NCBI RefSeq assembly: GCF_026151655.1
Contig: NZ_JAMQPN010000001.1
Coordinates: 496,001-560,000 of the forward strand
DNA: 64,000 nt
Reading direction: 5' to 3'
Origin: Leptospira soteropolitanensis
GTDB taxonomy: Bacteria > Spirochaetota > Leptospiria > Leptospirales > Leptospiraceae
The stretch's first letter is position 1; each line of letters opens with the position of its first letter. The position numbers and the translations under genes are program-made. The notes under the pieces were generated by a model. The model had not been told where the DNA came from and did no database searches. It worked only from the letters and a program-made list of their open reading frames with translations. Of the stretch, positions 27,483-37,684 are shown piece by piece.

Positions 27483-30035
27483 TTAAAAACTTATCTCCAT
27501 GATTCCTTGGTTTTCTTTGACTCGAGCAACAGAGAGTATTTTTTCTTTAATTGCCAACAATAGTCCTGCATCTTCGATTTTTTTCCCATTCTTTGTTTGT
27601 ATATGAAAAGAGTCGTAAGCAAAATCTGCGCTGGTAGAGATCCTAACAAAAATGACTTCAAGTTCAAAGTCGAGTAATGTTTTGAGAATGCGATACACAA
27701 GTCCAATGGAATCTGGAACTCTTACTTCTAAAACCGAATAAGATTCTGAAAGGTCATTAGCAAATTTTACTAATTCTTCTACCATTCCATCAGGAATTTG
27801 TGGCAAAGTTTTCCAAATATTAGTAGTGGATGCTAAATCTTCGATATTGATTTTTCCTTCGATACAGTCTGCCAATGTGGATTCAATATCTGCAATTTGT
27901 TGTTCTGCAATATCTCCGCTGCCATATTCATCAGTAATTTGTGCTTGGAGAATGAGCCAGTCTTCCTCAGTCCGAAAAAGTCGTAGTCCAACCAAACTAA
28001 GGCCCAAAGAAGAAATGGTTCCTGACAAATAGAGTAACATTTGTTTATCGGAGTTTGCAAAAATGGATAAAGTAACGAAAGCGGGTTCTCTTTCCGCAAA
28101 CATTCGGAAAGCTAATCCTGAGTTTTTCCATTCATAAAGTAAGCTAAAATGTTGGAATACTCTTCTCGGAGTATTATAATTCAAATAGGAAGAAGGTTTT
28201 ATTTTCATACCAAAGTCGACAATTCGTTCAGATTGTTCGGTTGTTAATCCTTCTTTTTCGATTAAATAAGTTTCTAAAGTAGATTCTATTCGTTCTTGGG
28301 TATCTGAAATGTTCTCTTTTTTTTGTAAATAGGTAAGAGTGGATATAAAAAGAAAATGTAGGATTTCTTTTTTCCAGTTAGTTAGAACTCCTTGACCGAC
28401 TGACTTTGTATCTATGATAGTTAGAATGTATAACAAACGCAATGTGTTTTCGCTAGAAAATTGTTTTGCGAAAGTAGAGATAAGTTTTGGGTCATAAATA
28501 TCTCTTTTGGAAGAAAGCTCTGACATTACAATATGTTCAGCCACTAAAAACCTTAAAAGTTCTGTATCTTCTTCAGAGAGTCGAAATCTTTCTGCAATGA
28601 TCAAGGCAAGTTCAGCACCGTATTGACTATGATCCCCTTCTTTTACCTTCCCGGCATCGTGGATTAGAATGGCAAGAGCCAGAATTTCAATATGATCGCA
28701 TTCATTGAAAATCTCTTGGACTTGTCTATCTTCCCATAAATCCGCAATAAGAACATCTAACTCTCTTAGGATTAAAAGGGTATGTTCATCTACTGTATAC
28801 TGATGATGATAGCTGAAGAGGGGAAAGTTTGTACAGGCGCCAAATTCAGGAATTAATTTTCCCAAAATATTACATTCATGCATCAGTGTGAGTGTATGCC
28901 CAATTCTTTTTTTCTGCCTTAACATTCCAAGAAATGTATCTAAAACAGATTTTTGATTTTTAAAATCATCATCAATAAAATGGGATGCAAATCTAATTTC
29001 ATTTAAATCAATTCGGGAAGGTTCCTCTTCGTTTAACTGTGATTCTGCGAAAAAAAGTATAATATCGTCATATAAACTTTCAGGATTTGACAATTCTCTT
29101 TGAATTCGTTTTTTGTTTCGATTGGTTTTTTCGTCTAAATAAGTTCCAATATAAAAATACACTTCCTTTTGCGCCTTGTAAAATTGGCTCATAAAGGATT
29201 CGAGAGTTTTGATTTCGTTTTTTTGACCGAATCCCAAAAATTCAGCTACTTCTCCCTGTAAACCCAAATCCAAACGATCATTTTTTCGTCCGCTGATAAT
29301 ATGGAGTGCTGATCTAGTTAAAAGTAAAAAATCATAAGCGGATAATAGAGTTAAACTATCGCCGATTAAATAAAAATCAAAAATGCCTCCATCTGCGGAA
29401 TCAGCCAGTGGATTTGTTTTTTCAATCCAATACATATGTTGGATATCACGAAGTCCCAAGGGATCTGTTTTGATATTTGGTTCAGAAAGTAAAATGGGAT
29501 TATAAGAATTGATGATTCGTTCTCGAAGATAAGTGAGTTTCCAGTCATTAAACGTTTTGATGGTTTTCTCTGGAATTTTTGCTAAAAATTCAGATTTGTA
29601 TTTTTGAAATAGAATCTCTGAACCTATAAGAAAGCGAGAATCAAGCACTGCATGAAAAGTTTCGATTTGATCTAAGTATTTAAATGATTCCTTGATGGTC
29701 CGACAAGAATGTCCTACTTCCTTTTCATTGTTGTATAAGAATGTGTTAATTTTTGAAATGATTTCGCTTAATACTTTGTCCGAAAGTTTTCCATCATGTA
29801 GGTAAAGTAAATCAATGTCAGAGTAGGGAGCAAGTTCTCGCCTACCATATCCACCAACGGCGATCACACATAGATGATCTTTTAAAGGGATCCCTTCGGA
29901 TATCTCGTTAAAAAGGGTGCGGATCGACTCATCGACGAGGTTACTCAATTGGCGTGTAAAAAGCCTTCCAGAGGAAACAGTTTTGGCTTTTGGAAATGTC
30001 CGTTGTAGTTTTGCCTTGAGTTCTGATTTCATCAT
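27483..30035 (-). CDS. glnD: Bifunctional PII uridylyltransferase / uridylyl-removing enzyme
   Basis: 850 residues, usual length. The N-terminal nucleotidyltransferase domain has VGGYGRRELAPYSDIDLL, the central HD domain has the HDAGK metal motif near GDHSQYG, and two ACT domains lie at the C terminus (about 690-850). It modifies PII according to nitrogen (glutamine) status. No PII or amtB gene is in the window. Confidence 0.95.
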   Translation of the reverse strand: MMKSELKAKLQRTFPKAKTVSSGRLFTRQLSNLVDESIRTLFNEISEGIPLKDHLCVIAVGGYGRRELAPYSDIDLLYLHDGKLSDKVLSEIISKINTFLYNNEKEVGHSCRTIKESFKYLDQIETFHAVLDSRFLIGSEILFQKYKSEFLAKIPEKTIKTFNDWKLTYLRERIINSYNPILLSEPNIKTDPLGLRDIQHMYWIEKTNPLADSADGGIFDFYLIGDSLTLLSAYDFLLLTRSALHIISGRKNDRLDLGLQGEVAEFLGFGQKNEIKTLESFMSQFYKAQKEVYFYIGTYLDEKTNRNKKRIQRELSNPESLYDDIILFFAESQLNEEEPSRIDLNEIRFASHFIDDDFKNQKSVLDTFLGMLRQKKRIGHTLTLMHECNILGKLIPEFGACTNFPLFSYHHQYTVDEHTLLILRELDVLIADLWEDRQVQEIFNECDHIEILALAILIHDAGKVKEGDHSQYGAELALIIAERFRLSEEDTELLRFLVAEHIVMSELSSKRDIYDPKLISTFAKQFSSENTLRLLYILTIIDTKSVGQGVLTNWKKEILHFLFISTLTYLQKKENISDTQERIESTLETYLIEKEGLTTEQSERIVDFGMKIKPSSYLNYNTPRRVFQHFSLLYEWKNSGLAFRMFAEREPAFVTLSIFANSDKQMLLYLSGTISSLGLSLVGLRLFRTEEDWLILQAQITDEYGSGDIAEQQIADIESTLADCIEGKINIEDLASTTNIWKTLPQIPDGMVEELVKFANDLSESYSVLEVRVPDSIGLVYRILKTLLDFELEVIFVRISTSADFAYDSFHIQTKNGKKIEDAGLLLAIKEKILSVARVKENQGIMEISF

Positions 30036-30073
30036 GTTAAGATGGGATTCCTACCTTATTGGACAACTTTAAC

Positions 30074-30556
30074 ATGAATCCGAAGATTAAAATCACAATT
30101 CAGTTTATTTTCAGCCATCTTTCTGCCTATCTACTGGTTTCCATCCCATATTTCCAATTAGTAATGAAAGATTATTATGAAGGGCAAAATGCAGTTTTTC
30201 CCTTGTTTCTCATTACAGCAAACGATGGTGCTGCTTGGTCCAGGGCAATGACTTGGTTGTTTCCGGCGCTGCTCATCCAAGCTATCTTGATAGTATGTTT
30301 TTTGATTGTGATTTGGGATTGGTTTCGTTTGCAGACCTTCGGCAAACAGATGTTTGTTCTTGTTTGGATGAGGACGGTATTGGGAGGTCTTGCTTCAATC
30401 TCTCCGGCTGTCGGTAGTTTGGAAGGAATGGTATTTTTGATTCCAGAAATTTCTCTCTCCATCCATCTTTATGTGGTTTTCGAAATCTTTTTGCAGTCAC
30501 TTGTGCAAGCTGGGATTTTTCTTACATTAGTGAACCGCGGGAAACAAACCACATAG
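30074..30556 (+). CDS. Small integral membrane protein, uncharacterised
   Basis: About 160 residues from ATG 30074 (a TTG at 30059 is the alternative). Four hydrophobic segments are visible: ITIQFIFSHLSAYLLVSIPYF, WLFPALLIQAILIVCFLIVIW, a third around FVLVWMRTVLGGL, and a last one near FEIFLQSLVQAGIFL. No family is recognised. It diverges from glnD with about 38 bases between the starts. Confidence 0.6.
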   Translation: MNPKIKITIQFIFSHLSAYLLVSIPYFQLVMKDYYEGQNAVFPLFLITANDGAAWSRAMTWLFPALLIQAILIVCFLIVIWDWFRLQTFGKQMFVLVWMRTVLGGLASISPAVGSLEGMVFLIPEISLSIHLYVVFEIFLQSLVQAGIFLTLVNRGKQTT

Positions 30557-30623
30557 AATGGCAAACGTCATCAAAATAAAAAATAAAATGATATTCTGAA
30601 ATATAAAATTATAAAAACCATAA

Positions 30624-31880
30624 ATGAATACGAGAACTTATCTTATGAACATTCATCATCTTTCATTTTTAAATGCTTTAACTAAAAAATTACTTTGTAT
30701 TTGCAAAAAACGAATTTTAATTTTCTTTATCGGAATCTTTTACCTAACTGCCAACACTATGTTTGCAGATGGATGGGAGTCTTCTCTTTGGAGGGAAAAA
30801 ACATATCGTAACCAAAGAATTTCGAGTACAGACCCCACAAACGGTAATGATGACTTTATTAAAATTCCAAAGAAAAAAACTGTCACCATCGCAGAGATCA
30901 AAACAAGAGGAGTGATCAAACATATTTGGATGACCCTTGCCAGTAAAGATGCAATGGCCAGAAAAAATGCTGTGATTCGTATGTATTGGGACAATCATCC
31001 TCATCCTTCCGTAGAAGTTCCGTTAGGTGAATTTTTTGGACAAGGTTGGGGAGAAGAATATATAATGAATTCCGCACCACTTGTGGCGGCACCTAAAAAA
31101 GGTAAATCTATGAATTCCTACTTTCCTATGCCTTTTGAATCGGGGGCAAAGATAGAAATTGAAAATGAATCTGAGGAAGATATCAGTAATTTCTATTTTT
31201 ATATTGATTACGAAGAGTGGAAAGAACCCTTAAATTCCAATTTGCGTTTCCATGCGCAGTGGAATCGAAATACAACAAAACCTAATACAACGAATGGGAA
31301 AGAAAACGAGTGGGCTCTTCTCGGCGAAACAGAAAAAACTGTTTTTAAAAAAGAAAATTACTTCTCAGTCCTCGAAACAGAAGGCAAAGGACAGTTTATT
31401 GGACTCAATTTGTATGTGGATTCTCCCACACCGCTTTGGTATGGAGAAGGGGATGATTTGATTTTCATTGATGGAAACCAAACAGAAGCCAATCTAAAGG
31501 GAACAGGAACCGAAGATGTTTTTAACACAGCTTGGTCACCAAAAGAAATCTTTATGCATCCCTATTTCGGATATCCGCGCGTATCTGATTCAGTCGGTTG
31601 GTTGGGGAGAACCCATTTGTATCGGTTTTGGGTGGAATCCCCTATTCGTTTTGAAAAAAATTTCCTATTCTTATTGGAACATGGACATGCAAATTCCTTG
31701 ACCTTAGATTTAATCTCTGTCGCTTATTGGTATCAAGGTCTGAATCCAAAACCAATGAAGGTTTTGCCGAAAAAAGAATTCCGAACCAACAAACCGGAAA
31801 TTAATTTTCGTCATATCCACAAGTGGCGGGATTCATTCCGAAGCGAAAAAGGTTATGGGGAAATTTGGGGTCATGAGTGA
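30624..31880 (+). CDS. DUF2961 (GH172-like) exported protein
   Basis: 418 residues, perhaps starting at the second Met (30645). There is an N-terminal export signal ending near TMFADG. The body follows the DUF2961 pattern: WESSLWREKTYRNQRISS, IKHIWMTLAS, the central VPLGEFFGQGWG, YFPMPF, and LKGTGTEDVFNTAW. DUF2961 is now placed in glycoside hydrolase family 172, acting on furanose-containing glycans; the substrate here is unknown. The stop overlaps the GGDEF gene start. Confidence 0.8.
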   Translation: MNTRTYLMNIHHLSFLNALTKKLLCICKKRILIFFIGIFYLTANTMFADGWESSLWREKTYRNQRISSTDPTNGNDDFIKIPKKKTVTIAEIKTRGVIKHIWMTLASKDAMARKNAVIRMYWDNHPHPSVEVPLGEFFGQGWGEEYIMNSAPLVAAPKKGKSMNSYFPMPFESGAKIEIENESEEDISNFYFYIDYEEWKEPLNSNLRFHAQWNRNTTKPNTTNGKENEWALLGETEKTVFKKENYFSVLETEGKGQFIGLNLYVDSPTPLWYGEGDDLIFIDGNQTEANLKGTGTEDVFNTAWSPKEIFMHPYFGYPRVSDSVGWLGRTHLYRFWVESPIRFEKNFLFLLEHGHANSLTLDLISVAYWYQGLNPKPMKVLPKKEFRTNKPEINFRHIHKWRDSFRSEKGYGEIWGHE

Positions 31881-32790
31881 GATCAATACAGATGTGTTTG
31901 CGAGAGAAATTGTCTCACAATCCATCGATGCTATCGTCGTTTTAGATACAGATAGTAAAATACTATTTAGCAATTTAGCATTACAATCGTTAACTGGTTA
32001 TTCCAAAGACGAATTATATCAAAAAACATTTTCCTTTCTTTTTCCTCCAAATGAAAAAGGAGAACAAAACTCAATAGAAACCTTTGTTAGTTCTAAGGAT
32101 TCACATTATATAGCTGGATTTTTAAAAGAACTGGAGCTTGTCACCAAACCCAAAGGAACCATTCCCGTAGAGATCCGCGCCTTCACCATTCGCAATGATC
32201 ATGAAATGTATTATGCGGCCATCATTCGTGACGTTCGCGAACGTAGAAGGTTGGAGGAACAAAAAAATGTTCTAATCAATAGTTTGAAACGTTTGGCTTA
32301 TATGGATGAACTTACCATGTTACCGAACCGGCGTTCCTTTTCCGAAAGTTTACAAAAGACAGTCGCTACGGTCAAACGACGCAATCGGGAATCGGTTCTG
32401 GCAGTTCTTGACATCGATCATTTTAAAGTCATCAACGATACCTATGGTCATGACATTGGAGATTTGGTTCTCAAAAAAATGGCCAATATCTTTGTAGATT
32501 GTCTCCGGGAAGAAGACACAGTGGGAAGGATTGGGGGAGAGGAGTTTGGTTGTATCCTTCCCGACACAACTACAGAGGGGGCGACTATTGTCCTAGATCG
32601 ACTTCGCGAATCCGTAGAAAACCATCGTTTTTTTATTTTTGATAACTATTACCTCAATATCACCCTAAGCATTGGTTACACCAAGGTGCACCCTCTCCAA
32701 AAACCTGAGGAAATTTTGAAGTTGGCGGACATAGCCCTCTACCAAGCCAAGAACCACGGCAGAAATCGCATCCAAGTTTATCCGGTGTGA
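31873..32790 (+). CDS. PAS-GGDEF diguanylate cyclase
   Basis: About 305 residues from ATG 31873; ATG 31855 is the alternative. The PAS domain (about 10-120) senses a signal, followed by a GGDEF domain with GGEEF (221-225) and the product-inhibition I-site RxxD (Arg212-Asp215) five residues upstream, so it should make cyclic di-GMP and be feedback-inhibited. It has no membrane segment. It overlaps the DUF2961 stop by eight bases. Cognate effectors are not in the window. Confidence 0.9.
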   Translation: MSEINTDVFAREIVSQSIDAIVVLDTDSKILFSNLALQSLTGYSKDELYQKTFSFLFPPNEKGEQNSIETFVSSKDSHYIAGFLKELELVTKPKGTIPVEIRAFTIRNDHEMYYAAIIRDVRERRRLEEQKNVLINSLKRLAYMDELTMLPNRRSFSESLQKTVATVKRRNRESVLAVLDIDHFKVINDTYGHDIGDLVLKKMANIFVDCLREEDTVGRIGGEEFGCILPDTTTEGATIVLDRLRESVENHRFFIFDNYYLNITLSIGYTKVHPLQKPEEILKLADIALYQAKNHGRNRIQVYPV

Positions 32791-32793
32791 CAT

Positions 32794-32828
32794 AATTTTA
32801 GCAGATTCTTGCAAACTCTGCTAAAATT
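32794..32828 (+). terminator. Perfect 12-bp hairpin after the GGDEF gene
   Basis: AATTTTAGCAGA (32794-32805) pairs perfectly with TCTGCTAAAATT (32817-32828) around an 11-base loop, starting four bases after the GGDEF stop codon. It lacks a clean T-run afterwards, so it may act as an RNA 3'-end structure rather than a strong terminator. Confidence 0.6.
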
Positions 32829-32851
32829 CCAGGCTCTAATCTTCTTCCTGC

Positions 32852-32880
32852 TTGACGAAAAAAACGCAAATCCGTAAACT
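32852..32880 (+). promoter_or_regulatory. Sigma-70 promoter of the hrcA operon
   Basis: TTGACG (32852-32857), a 17-base spacer, and TAAACT (32875-32880). Transcription would start near 32887, just before the CIRCE operator. Confidence 0.75.
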
Positions 32881-32891
32881 TTAAGCATAGA

Positions 32892-32918
32892 TTAGCACTC
32901 TAATCATCAGAGTGCTAA
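32892..32918 (+). promoter_or_regulatory. CIRCE operator (HrcA binding site)
   Basis: A perfect CIRCE: TTAGCACTC (32892-32900), nine bases, GAGTGCTAA (32910-32918), downstream of the -10 and upstream of hrcA. A third copy of the half-site, AGTGCTAA, follows at 32923-32930 and overlaps the Shine-Dalgarno region. HrcA should repress the whole operon in the absence of heat. Confidence 0.97.
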
Positions 32919-32937
32919 AGGAAGTGCTAAGAAGGAA

Positions 32938-33969
32938 ATGGATCTATCCCCTAGACATCGATCTATTTTGAAAGCTCTGGTTGAAGAATTTGTATCGGAC
33001 AACAAACCGGTCGGATCCAAAACCCTTTCTGAAAAATACGATATCGGAGTCTCACCCGCTACCATTCGGTCCTGCCTCGCAGAACTAGAAGAGATGGGTT
33101 TTATTGTGGCAAGACATACTTCGGGTGGGCGCGTTCCCACAGAACGTGGTTACCGTTTGTATGTAGATAGTTTGGTGACTTTATTTGAGTTAACCATGCG
33201 GGAGAAACAAAGAATCCAGGAAGAGTATCTTCGGATGCAATTTCGATTGGACCAAGTTCTTATCGCAACATCCAAAGTTTTAGCTTCCCTTTCGCAGTCA
33301 GCGAGTGTGGTTCTAGGACCTGAAGGGTCTCTTGACACACTCAAACATATTGAACTCATCCATGTAAATGGTGGAGAAGTTCTTATGATCCTTGTGATGC
33401 GGTCGGGTACTGTGCTCAATCGGAATATATTTTTCGATTACCACATCTCTCAAGAGACTTTGTACCAAATTTCAAGATATTTGAATGATAACGTCAAAGG
33501 TTTTGATGTTCATGAAATTCAAAGTAATCTGATCCCTCAGATGATGTTGAAAAAGGAAGGTCCGGAAGGATTTTCTTTATTTGCACCATCAATTGCGAGA
33601 GCAATGGGAGCAGATAACCAATCTGTAGATAATTTATATATCGATGGATTGAAAAACCTTTATGAAAACTTTAAGGATGAAGAGGAACAATTAGAAAACA
33701 TCCTGCATCTATTTGATGAAAAACAGTTCCTCAAAGACTTTTTTAGCGATTATGTTCCTATGGATGGTGTTTATACCATTATAGGAAAAGATGGTAATGA
33801 AAAGTTAGGTGGTGTAACCATCATCGCAACTAATTACCGCATGGGTGAAAAGAGGATCGGTTCTATGGGAATCATTGGTCCTCAGAGGATGAATTACAAC
33901 AAGGCATTACCTTTGATTGAATTCACTTCAAAGTTAGTTTCAGAAATGATAACGAAATTGAGTAGATAG
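32938..33969 (+). CDS. hrcA: Heat-inducible transcription repressor HrcA
   Basis: 343 residues. The N-terminal winged helix has PRHRSILKALVEEF, GVSPATIRSCLAELEEMGF and the GGRVPTERGYR stretch, and the C-terminal GAF-like domain includes ILVMRSGTVLNR and IIGPQRMNY. The start is preceded by GAAGGA. It binds the CIRCE site at 32892-32918, giving autoregulation, and heads the chaperone operon. Confidence 0.96.
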   Translation: MDLSPRHRSILKALVEEFVSDNKPVGSKTLSEKYDIGVSPATIRSCLAELEEMGFIVARHTSGGRVPTERGYRLYVDSLVTLFELTMREKQRIQEEYLRMQFRLDQVLIATSKVLASLSQSASVVLGPEGSLDTLKHIELIHVNGGEVLMILVMRSGTVLNRNIFFDYHISQETLYQISRYLNDNVKGFDVHEIQSNLIPQMMLKKEGPEGFSLFAPSIARAMGADNQSVDNLYIDGLKNLYENFKDEEEQLENILHLFDEKQFLKDFFSDYVPMDGVYTIIGKDGNEKLGGVTIIATNYRMGEKRIGSMGIIGPQRMNYNKALPLIEFTSKLVSEMITKLSR

Positions 33970-33980
33970 TAGGAGGAAAA

Positions 33981-34553
33981 ATGGCAGAAGAAACAAACGG
34001 GTCCGTAGATGAACAAAATGTGTCGGTCGAAGAAGGACAGGCCATCTCGGATGAAGCCATTGAACAAGCGGTAGAAGGTGCTGAGAAAGAACTCGATAAC
34101 GCTAAAAAGGAAATCGAAACTTTAAAAGATTCTTGGTTAAGAGAACGTGCGGAATTTCAAAACTACAAACGTAGAACCGCAAACGACTTGTTAAATGCTA
34201 GAAAAGAATCTATCAAAAAGTTTGCGGAAGGACTGACAGGTGCTTTGGACAATTTGGAACGTGTTTCTAATGTTCCGAACCAAACACCCGAAGTAATGGC
34301 TTTCGTAGAAGGAATCATAATGGTTCAAAAGGAATTTTATTCCGTATTGGAAAAAGAAGGAATCAAACGATTAGATCCGAAAGGAATGCCGTTTGATCCA
34401 ATGCTTATGGAAGCAATTGCTTCTGAGGAAAGTGCAGAGTTTACGGAAGAGACTGTAGTGGAAACTTACCAAGCTGGTTATTACCATGAAGAAGGTGAAA
34501 ACAAACAATCGATTCGTCCTGCACGTGTAAAAGTGGGGAAACCACAAAGTTAA
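33981..34553 (+). CDS. grpE: Nucleotide exchange factor GrpE
   Basis: 190 residues, with a very strong SD (AGGAGG) upstream. An acidic N-terminal tail is followed by a long coiled coil and the GrpE core with [31 protein letters not shown] and the C-terminal [10 protein letters not shown] and [10 protein letters not shown]. It releases ADP from DnaK. Confidence 0.95.
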   Translation: MAEETNGSVDEQNVSVEEGQAISDEAIEQAVEGAEKELDNAKKEIETLKDSWLRERAEFQNYKRRTANDLLNARKESIKKFAEGLTGALDNLERVSNVPNQTPEVMAFVEGIIMVQKEFYSVLEKEGIKRLDPKGMPFDPMLMEAIASEESAEFTEETVVETYQAGYYHEEGENKQSIRPARVKVGKPQS

Positions 34554-34575
34554 TATTAGTAAGAAGGAGAAGTTT

Positions 34576-36510
34576 ATGTCTAAGGAAAAAATTATAGGTA
34601 TCGATTTAGGAACCACTAACTCTTGTGTGGCGGTTATGGAAGGTGGAGATCCTGTTGTCATTCAAAACTCTGAAGGGGCAAGAACCACTCCTTCGATTGT
34701 TGCTTTTACCGCAAAGGGTGAAACCATTGTGGGTCAATTTGCAAAAAACCAAGCGATCACAAACGCGGTAAATACAATTCGTTCTGCGAAACGTTTTATC
34801 GGCCGTCGTTTTAACGAAGCTGGTGACGAAGCAAAGATGGTATCTTACAAAGTGATCCGTGCTGGAAATGATGGTGTGAAATTTGAAACCGTTTCTGGTG
34901 AATTCACTCCACAAGAAATTGCGGCTCGTGTTCTTCAAAAAATGAAGAAAACTGCAGAAGACTTTCTAGGCCACGAAGTAAAAAAAGCAGTCGTAACTGT
35001 TCCTGCTTACTTCAATGACGAACAAAGACAAGCAACAAAAGACGCAGGTCGCATTGCAGGGCTTGAAGTAGAACGTATCATCAACGAACCAACTGCAGCA
35101 GCTCTTGCTTATGGTTTTGATAAGAAAAAAACCAGTGCAAAGATCGCCGTATATGACTTAGGTGGTGGAACTTTTGACGTTTCTATCCTCGAACTTGGTG
35201 ACGGAGTTTTTGAAGTAAAATCCACAAATGGGGACACTCATCTTGGTGGTGACGACTTTGATAACGTTGTCATGCAATGGATGATCGATGAATTCAAAAA
35301 ACAAACAGGGATTGATATTTCTGGAGATAAAAACACAGTACAACGTTTGAAAGAAGCAGCTGAAAAAGCTAAAATCGAGTTGTCTGGGACCTCTTCCACT
35401 CAAATCAACCTTCCATTCATCACAGCGGATGCTTCTGGTCCAAAACACTTGGATATGACACTCACCAAAGCAAAGTTTGATGAGATTACAAGATCTCTTG
35501 TAGAAAGGACTCGTATTCCTTGTTTAAATGCATTAAAAGATGCAGGATTAAGTGCGAGCGAAATCGATGAAGTCATCCTTGTGGGTGGATCCATTCGTAT
35601 CCCTGCGGTGCAAGCTCTTGTAAAAGAAATTTTTGGTAAAGAACCAAACAAATCGGTAAACCCTGATGAAGTAGTAGCTGTTGGTGCTGCCATCCAAGGG
35701 GGAGTTCTTGCCGGTGATGTGACAGATGTATTGTTACTCGATGTAACTCCATTATCTCTTGGGATTGAGACTCTTGGTGGTGTGATGACAAAACTCATCG
35801 AAAGAAACACAACCATTCCTACAAGAAAGTCACAAGTGTTCTCTACTGCTGCCGACAGCCAAACAACAGTTTCGGTTCATGTATTACAAGGGGAACGTGA
35901 GATGGCTAGTGCCAATAGAACACTTGGTCGTTTTGACTTAGTGGGAATTCCATCGGCACCAAGAGGAGTACCTCAAATCGAAGTAACATTTGATATCGAC
36001 GCAAACGGTATTGTCCATGTATCTGCGAAAGATTTAGGAACAGGAAAAGAACAAAAGATTCGTATTGAATCTTCTTCGGGACTCTCTGAAGAAGAAATCA
36101 AAAAGATGGTAAAAGATGCAGAAGCTCATGCGGAAGAAGATAAAAAACTTCGCGAAGCTGCTGATACTAAAAACGAATTGGAAGCCATTGTTTACCAATT
36201 AGAAAAAACCGTTGGTGAATCTGCTGACAAACTCGACGAATCAGAAAAACAAAGAGCACAGGACGAAATCAAACGCGGCCGTGAAGCTATGGAATCTGGT
36301 GACGTAGAAAGAATGAAAGCTTCTCGTGATTCTATCCAAGAAGTCGCAATGCAAATTGGACAAAAGATTTATTCACAAGCTGGCCCTGAAGCAGGAGCTC
36401 CGGGTGCGGACCAAGCAGGTGCTGCAGGTCAAGGTGCAAGTGAGTCTTCTGCCGGTGGCGAAAAGGTCGTTGATGCGGATTATACCGTAGTTGATGAAGA
36501 TAAAAAATAA
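34576..36510 (+). CDS. dnaK: Chaperone DnaK (Hsp70)
   Basis: 644 residues, full length. The ATPase domain begins [15 protein letters not shown], with [29 protein letters not shown] and the [14 protein letters not shown] phosphate loop; the substrate-binding domain and a Gly/Ala-rich tail follow, ending [10 protein letters not shown] as in other bacterial DnaKs. Second chaperone gene after hrcA and 22 bases from dnaJ. Confidence 0.98.
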   Translation: MSKEKIIGIDLGTTNSCVAVMEGGDPVVIQNSEGARTTPSIVAFTAKGETIVGQFAKNQAITNAVNTIRSAKRFIGRRFNEAGDEAKMVSYKVIRAGNDGVKFETVSGEFTPQEIAARVLQKMKKTAEDFLGHEVKKAVVTVPAYFNDEQRQATKDAGRIAGLEVERIINEPTAAALAYGFDKKKTSAKIAVYDLGGGTFDVSILELGDGVFEVKSTNGDTHLGGDDFDNVVMQWMIDEFKKQTGIDISGDKNTVQRLKEAAEKAKIELSGTSSTQINLPFITADASGPKHLDMTLTKAKFDEITRSLVERTRIPCLNALKDAGLSASEIDEVILVGGSIRIPAVQALVKEIFGKEPNKSVNPDEVVAVGAAIQGGVLAGDVTDVLLLDVTPLSLGIETLGGVMTKLIERNTTIPTRKSQVFSTAADSQTTVSVHVLQGEREMASANRTLGRFDLVGIPSAPRGVPQIEVTFDIDANGIVHVSAKDLGTGKEQKIRIESSSGLSEEEIKKMVKDAEAHAEEDKKLREAADTKNELEAIVYQLEKTVGESADKLDESEKQRAQDEIKRGREAMESGDVERMKASRDSIQEVAMQIGQKIYSQAGPEAGAPGADQAGAAGQGASESSAGGEKVVDADYTVVDEDKK

Positions 36511-36532
36511 ATAGAGAAAAAGAAGTAAAACT

Positions 36533-37660
36533 ATGAGCGACCGTGGTTACTACGAAGTATTAGGCGTTTCGAAAGGTGCCTCTGATGATGAGATCAAGAG
36601 CGCCTATCGTAAGTTAGCCATCAAATATCACCCTGATAAAAATAAGGGAGATAAAGAAGCGGAAGAAAAATTCAAAGAGGCAACGGAAGCCTATGAAGTG
36701 TTACGTGACGCACAAAAACGTGCGGCATACGATCAGTTCGGTAAAGCAGGAGTAAATGCTGGAGCCGGTGGAGGATACGGAGCGGGAGCTTATACAGACT
36801 TCTCTGATATCTTTGGCGACTTCGGCGACATCTTCAGTGAATTTTTCGGAGGCGGAGGTGGTGGCGGTAGCCGCGGTGGTGGAAGAAGGTCCGGTCCTCA
36901 AAGGGGATCGGATCTCCGTTATAATTTAGAAGTTAGTTTAGAAGATGCGGCCTTAGGTAAAGAATACAAAATAGAAATCCCACGACTGGAAACTTGTGTG
37001 GATTGTTCTGGATCGGGAGCATCGAAAGGATCATCCCCAACAGTTTGTCCTGATTGTTCGGGAACAGGCCAAGTAAGAAGAACCCAAGGATTTTTTAGTG
37101 TAACAACAACTTGTCCACGTTGTAAGGGAAAAGGAAAAGTTATTTCCAATCCTTGTAAAACTTGTAAGGGTGAGGGACTAACAGAGAAAAGACGAACTAT
37201 TCATATTAAAATTCCTGCAGGTGTTGAATCTGGTAGCCGACTTAAGGTTTCTGGGGAAGGGGAATCTGGTCCCAATGGTGGTCCAAGTGGCGATTTATAT
37301 GTTGTCACTCATATCAAAAAACACCCAACCTTTGAACGCCAAGGAAACGATTTAATTGTTCAAAAAACGATTTCTTTATCGATGGCTTGCCTCGGTGGTG
37401 AAATTGAAGTGCCTTCGATTGATGGAAAAACGATTAACTTAAAAATTCCTGAAGGTACAGAAAGCGGACAGATCTTCCGATTGAAAGGACATGGAATTCC
37501 ATACCTTGGTTCTTATGGAAAAGGGGACCAACATGTGATCATAAAAGTCGAAATTCCTAAGAAACTTTCTAAAAAACAAAGAGAGCTACTGGAAGAATTT
37601 GCCCGTGAGTCCGGCGAAAAGGTTGGCAGCGGCGGAAAATCGAAGTTGTTTTTCCGCTGA
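36533..37660 (+). CDS. dnaJ: Co-chaperone DnaJ (Hsp40)
   Basis: 375 residues. The J domain has HPDKNKGD, followed by a Gly/Phe-rich stretch and four zinc-finger CxxCxGxG repeats ([32 protein letters not shown]), then the C-terminal substrate-binding part. It stimulates DnaK ATPase. Confidence 0.97.
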   Translation: MSDRGYYEVLGVSKGASDDEIKSAYRKLAIKYHPDKNKGDKEAEEKFKEATEAYEVLRDAQKRAAYDQFGKAGVNAGAGGGYGAGAYTDFSDIFGDFGDIFSEFFGGGGGGGSRGGGRRSGPQRGSDLRYNLEVSLEDAALGKEYKIEIPRLETCVDCSGSGASKGSSPTVCPDCSGTGQVRRTQGFFSVTTTCPRCKGKGKVISNPCKTCKGEGLTEKRRTIHIKIPAGVESGSRLKVSGEGESGPNGGPSGDLYVVTHIKKHPTFERQGNDLIVQKTISLSMACLGGEIEVPSIDGKTINLKIPEGTESGQIFRLKGHGIPYLGSYGKGDQHVIIKVEIPKKLSKKQRELLEEFARESGEKVGSGGKSKLFFR

Positions 37661-37684
37661 AGTTTTGGATTATTGAGAGCATCT

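Noticed and set aside
35400..35816. Minus-strand 138-codon frame inside dnaK
   Set aside because: Shadow of the highly biased dnaK coding sequence.
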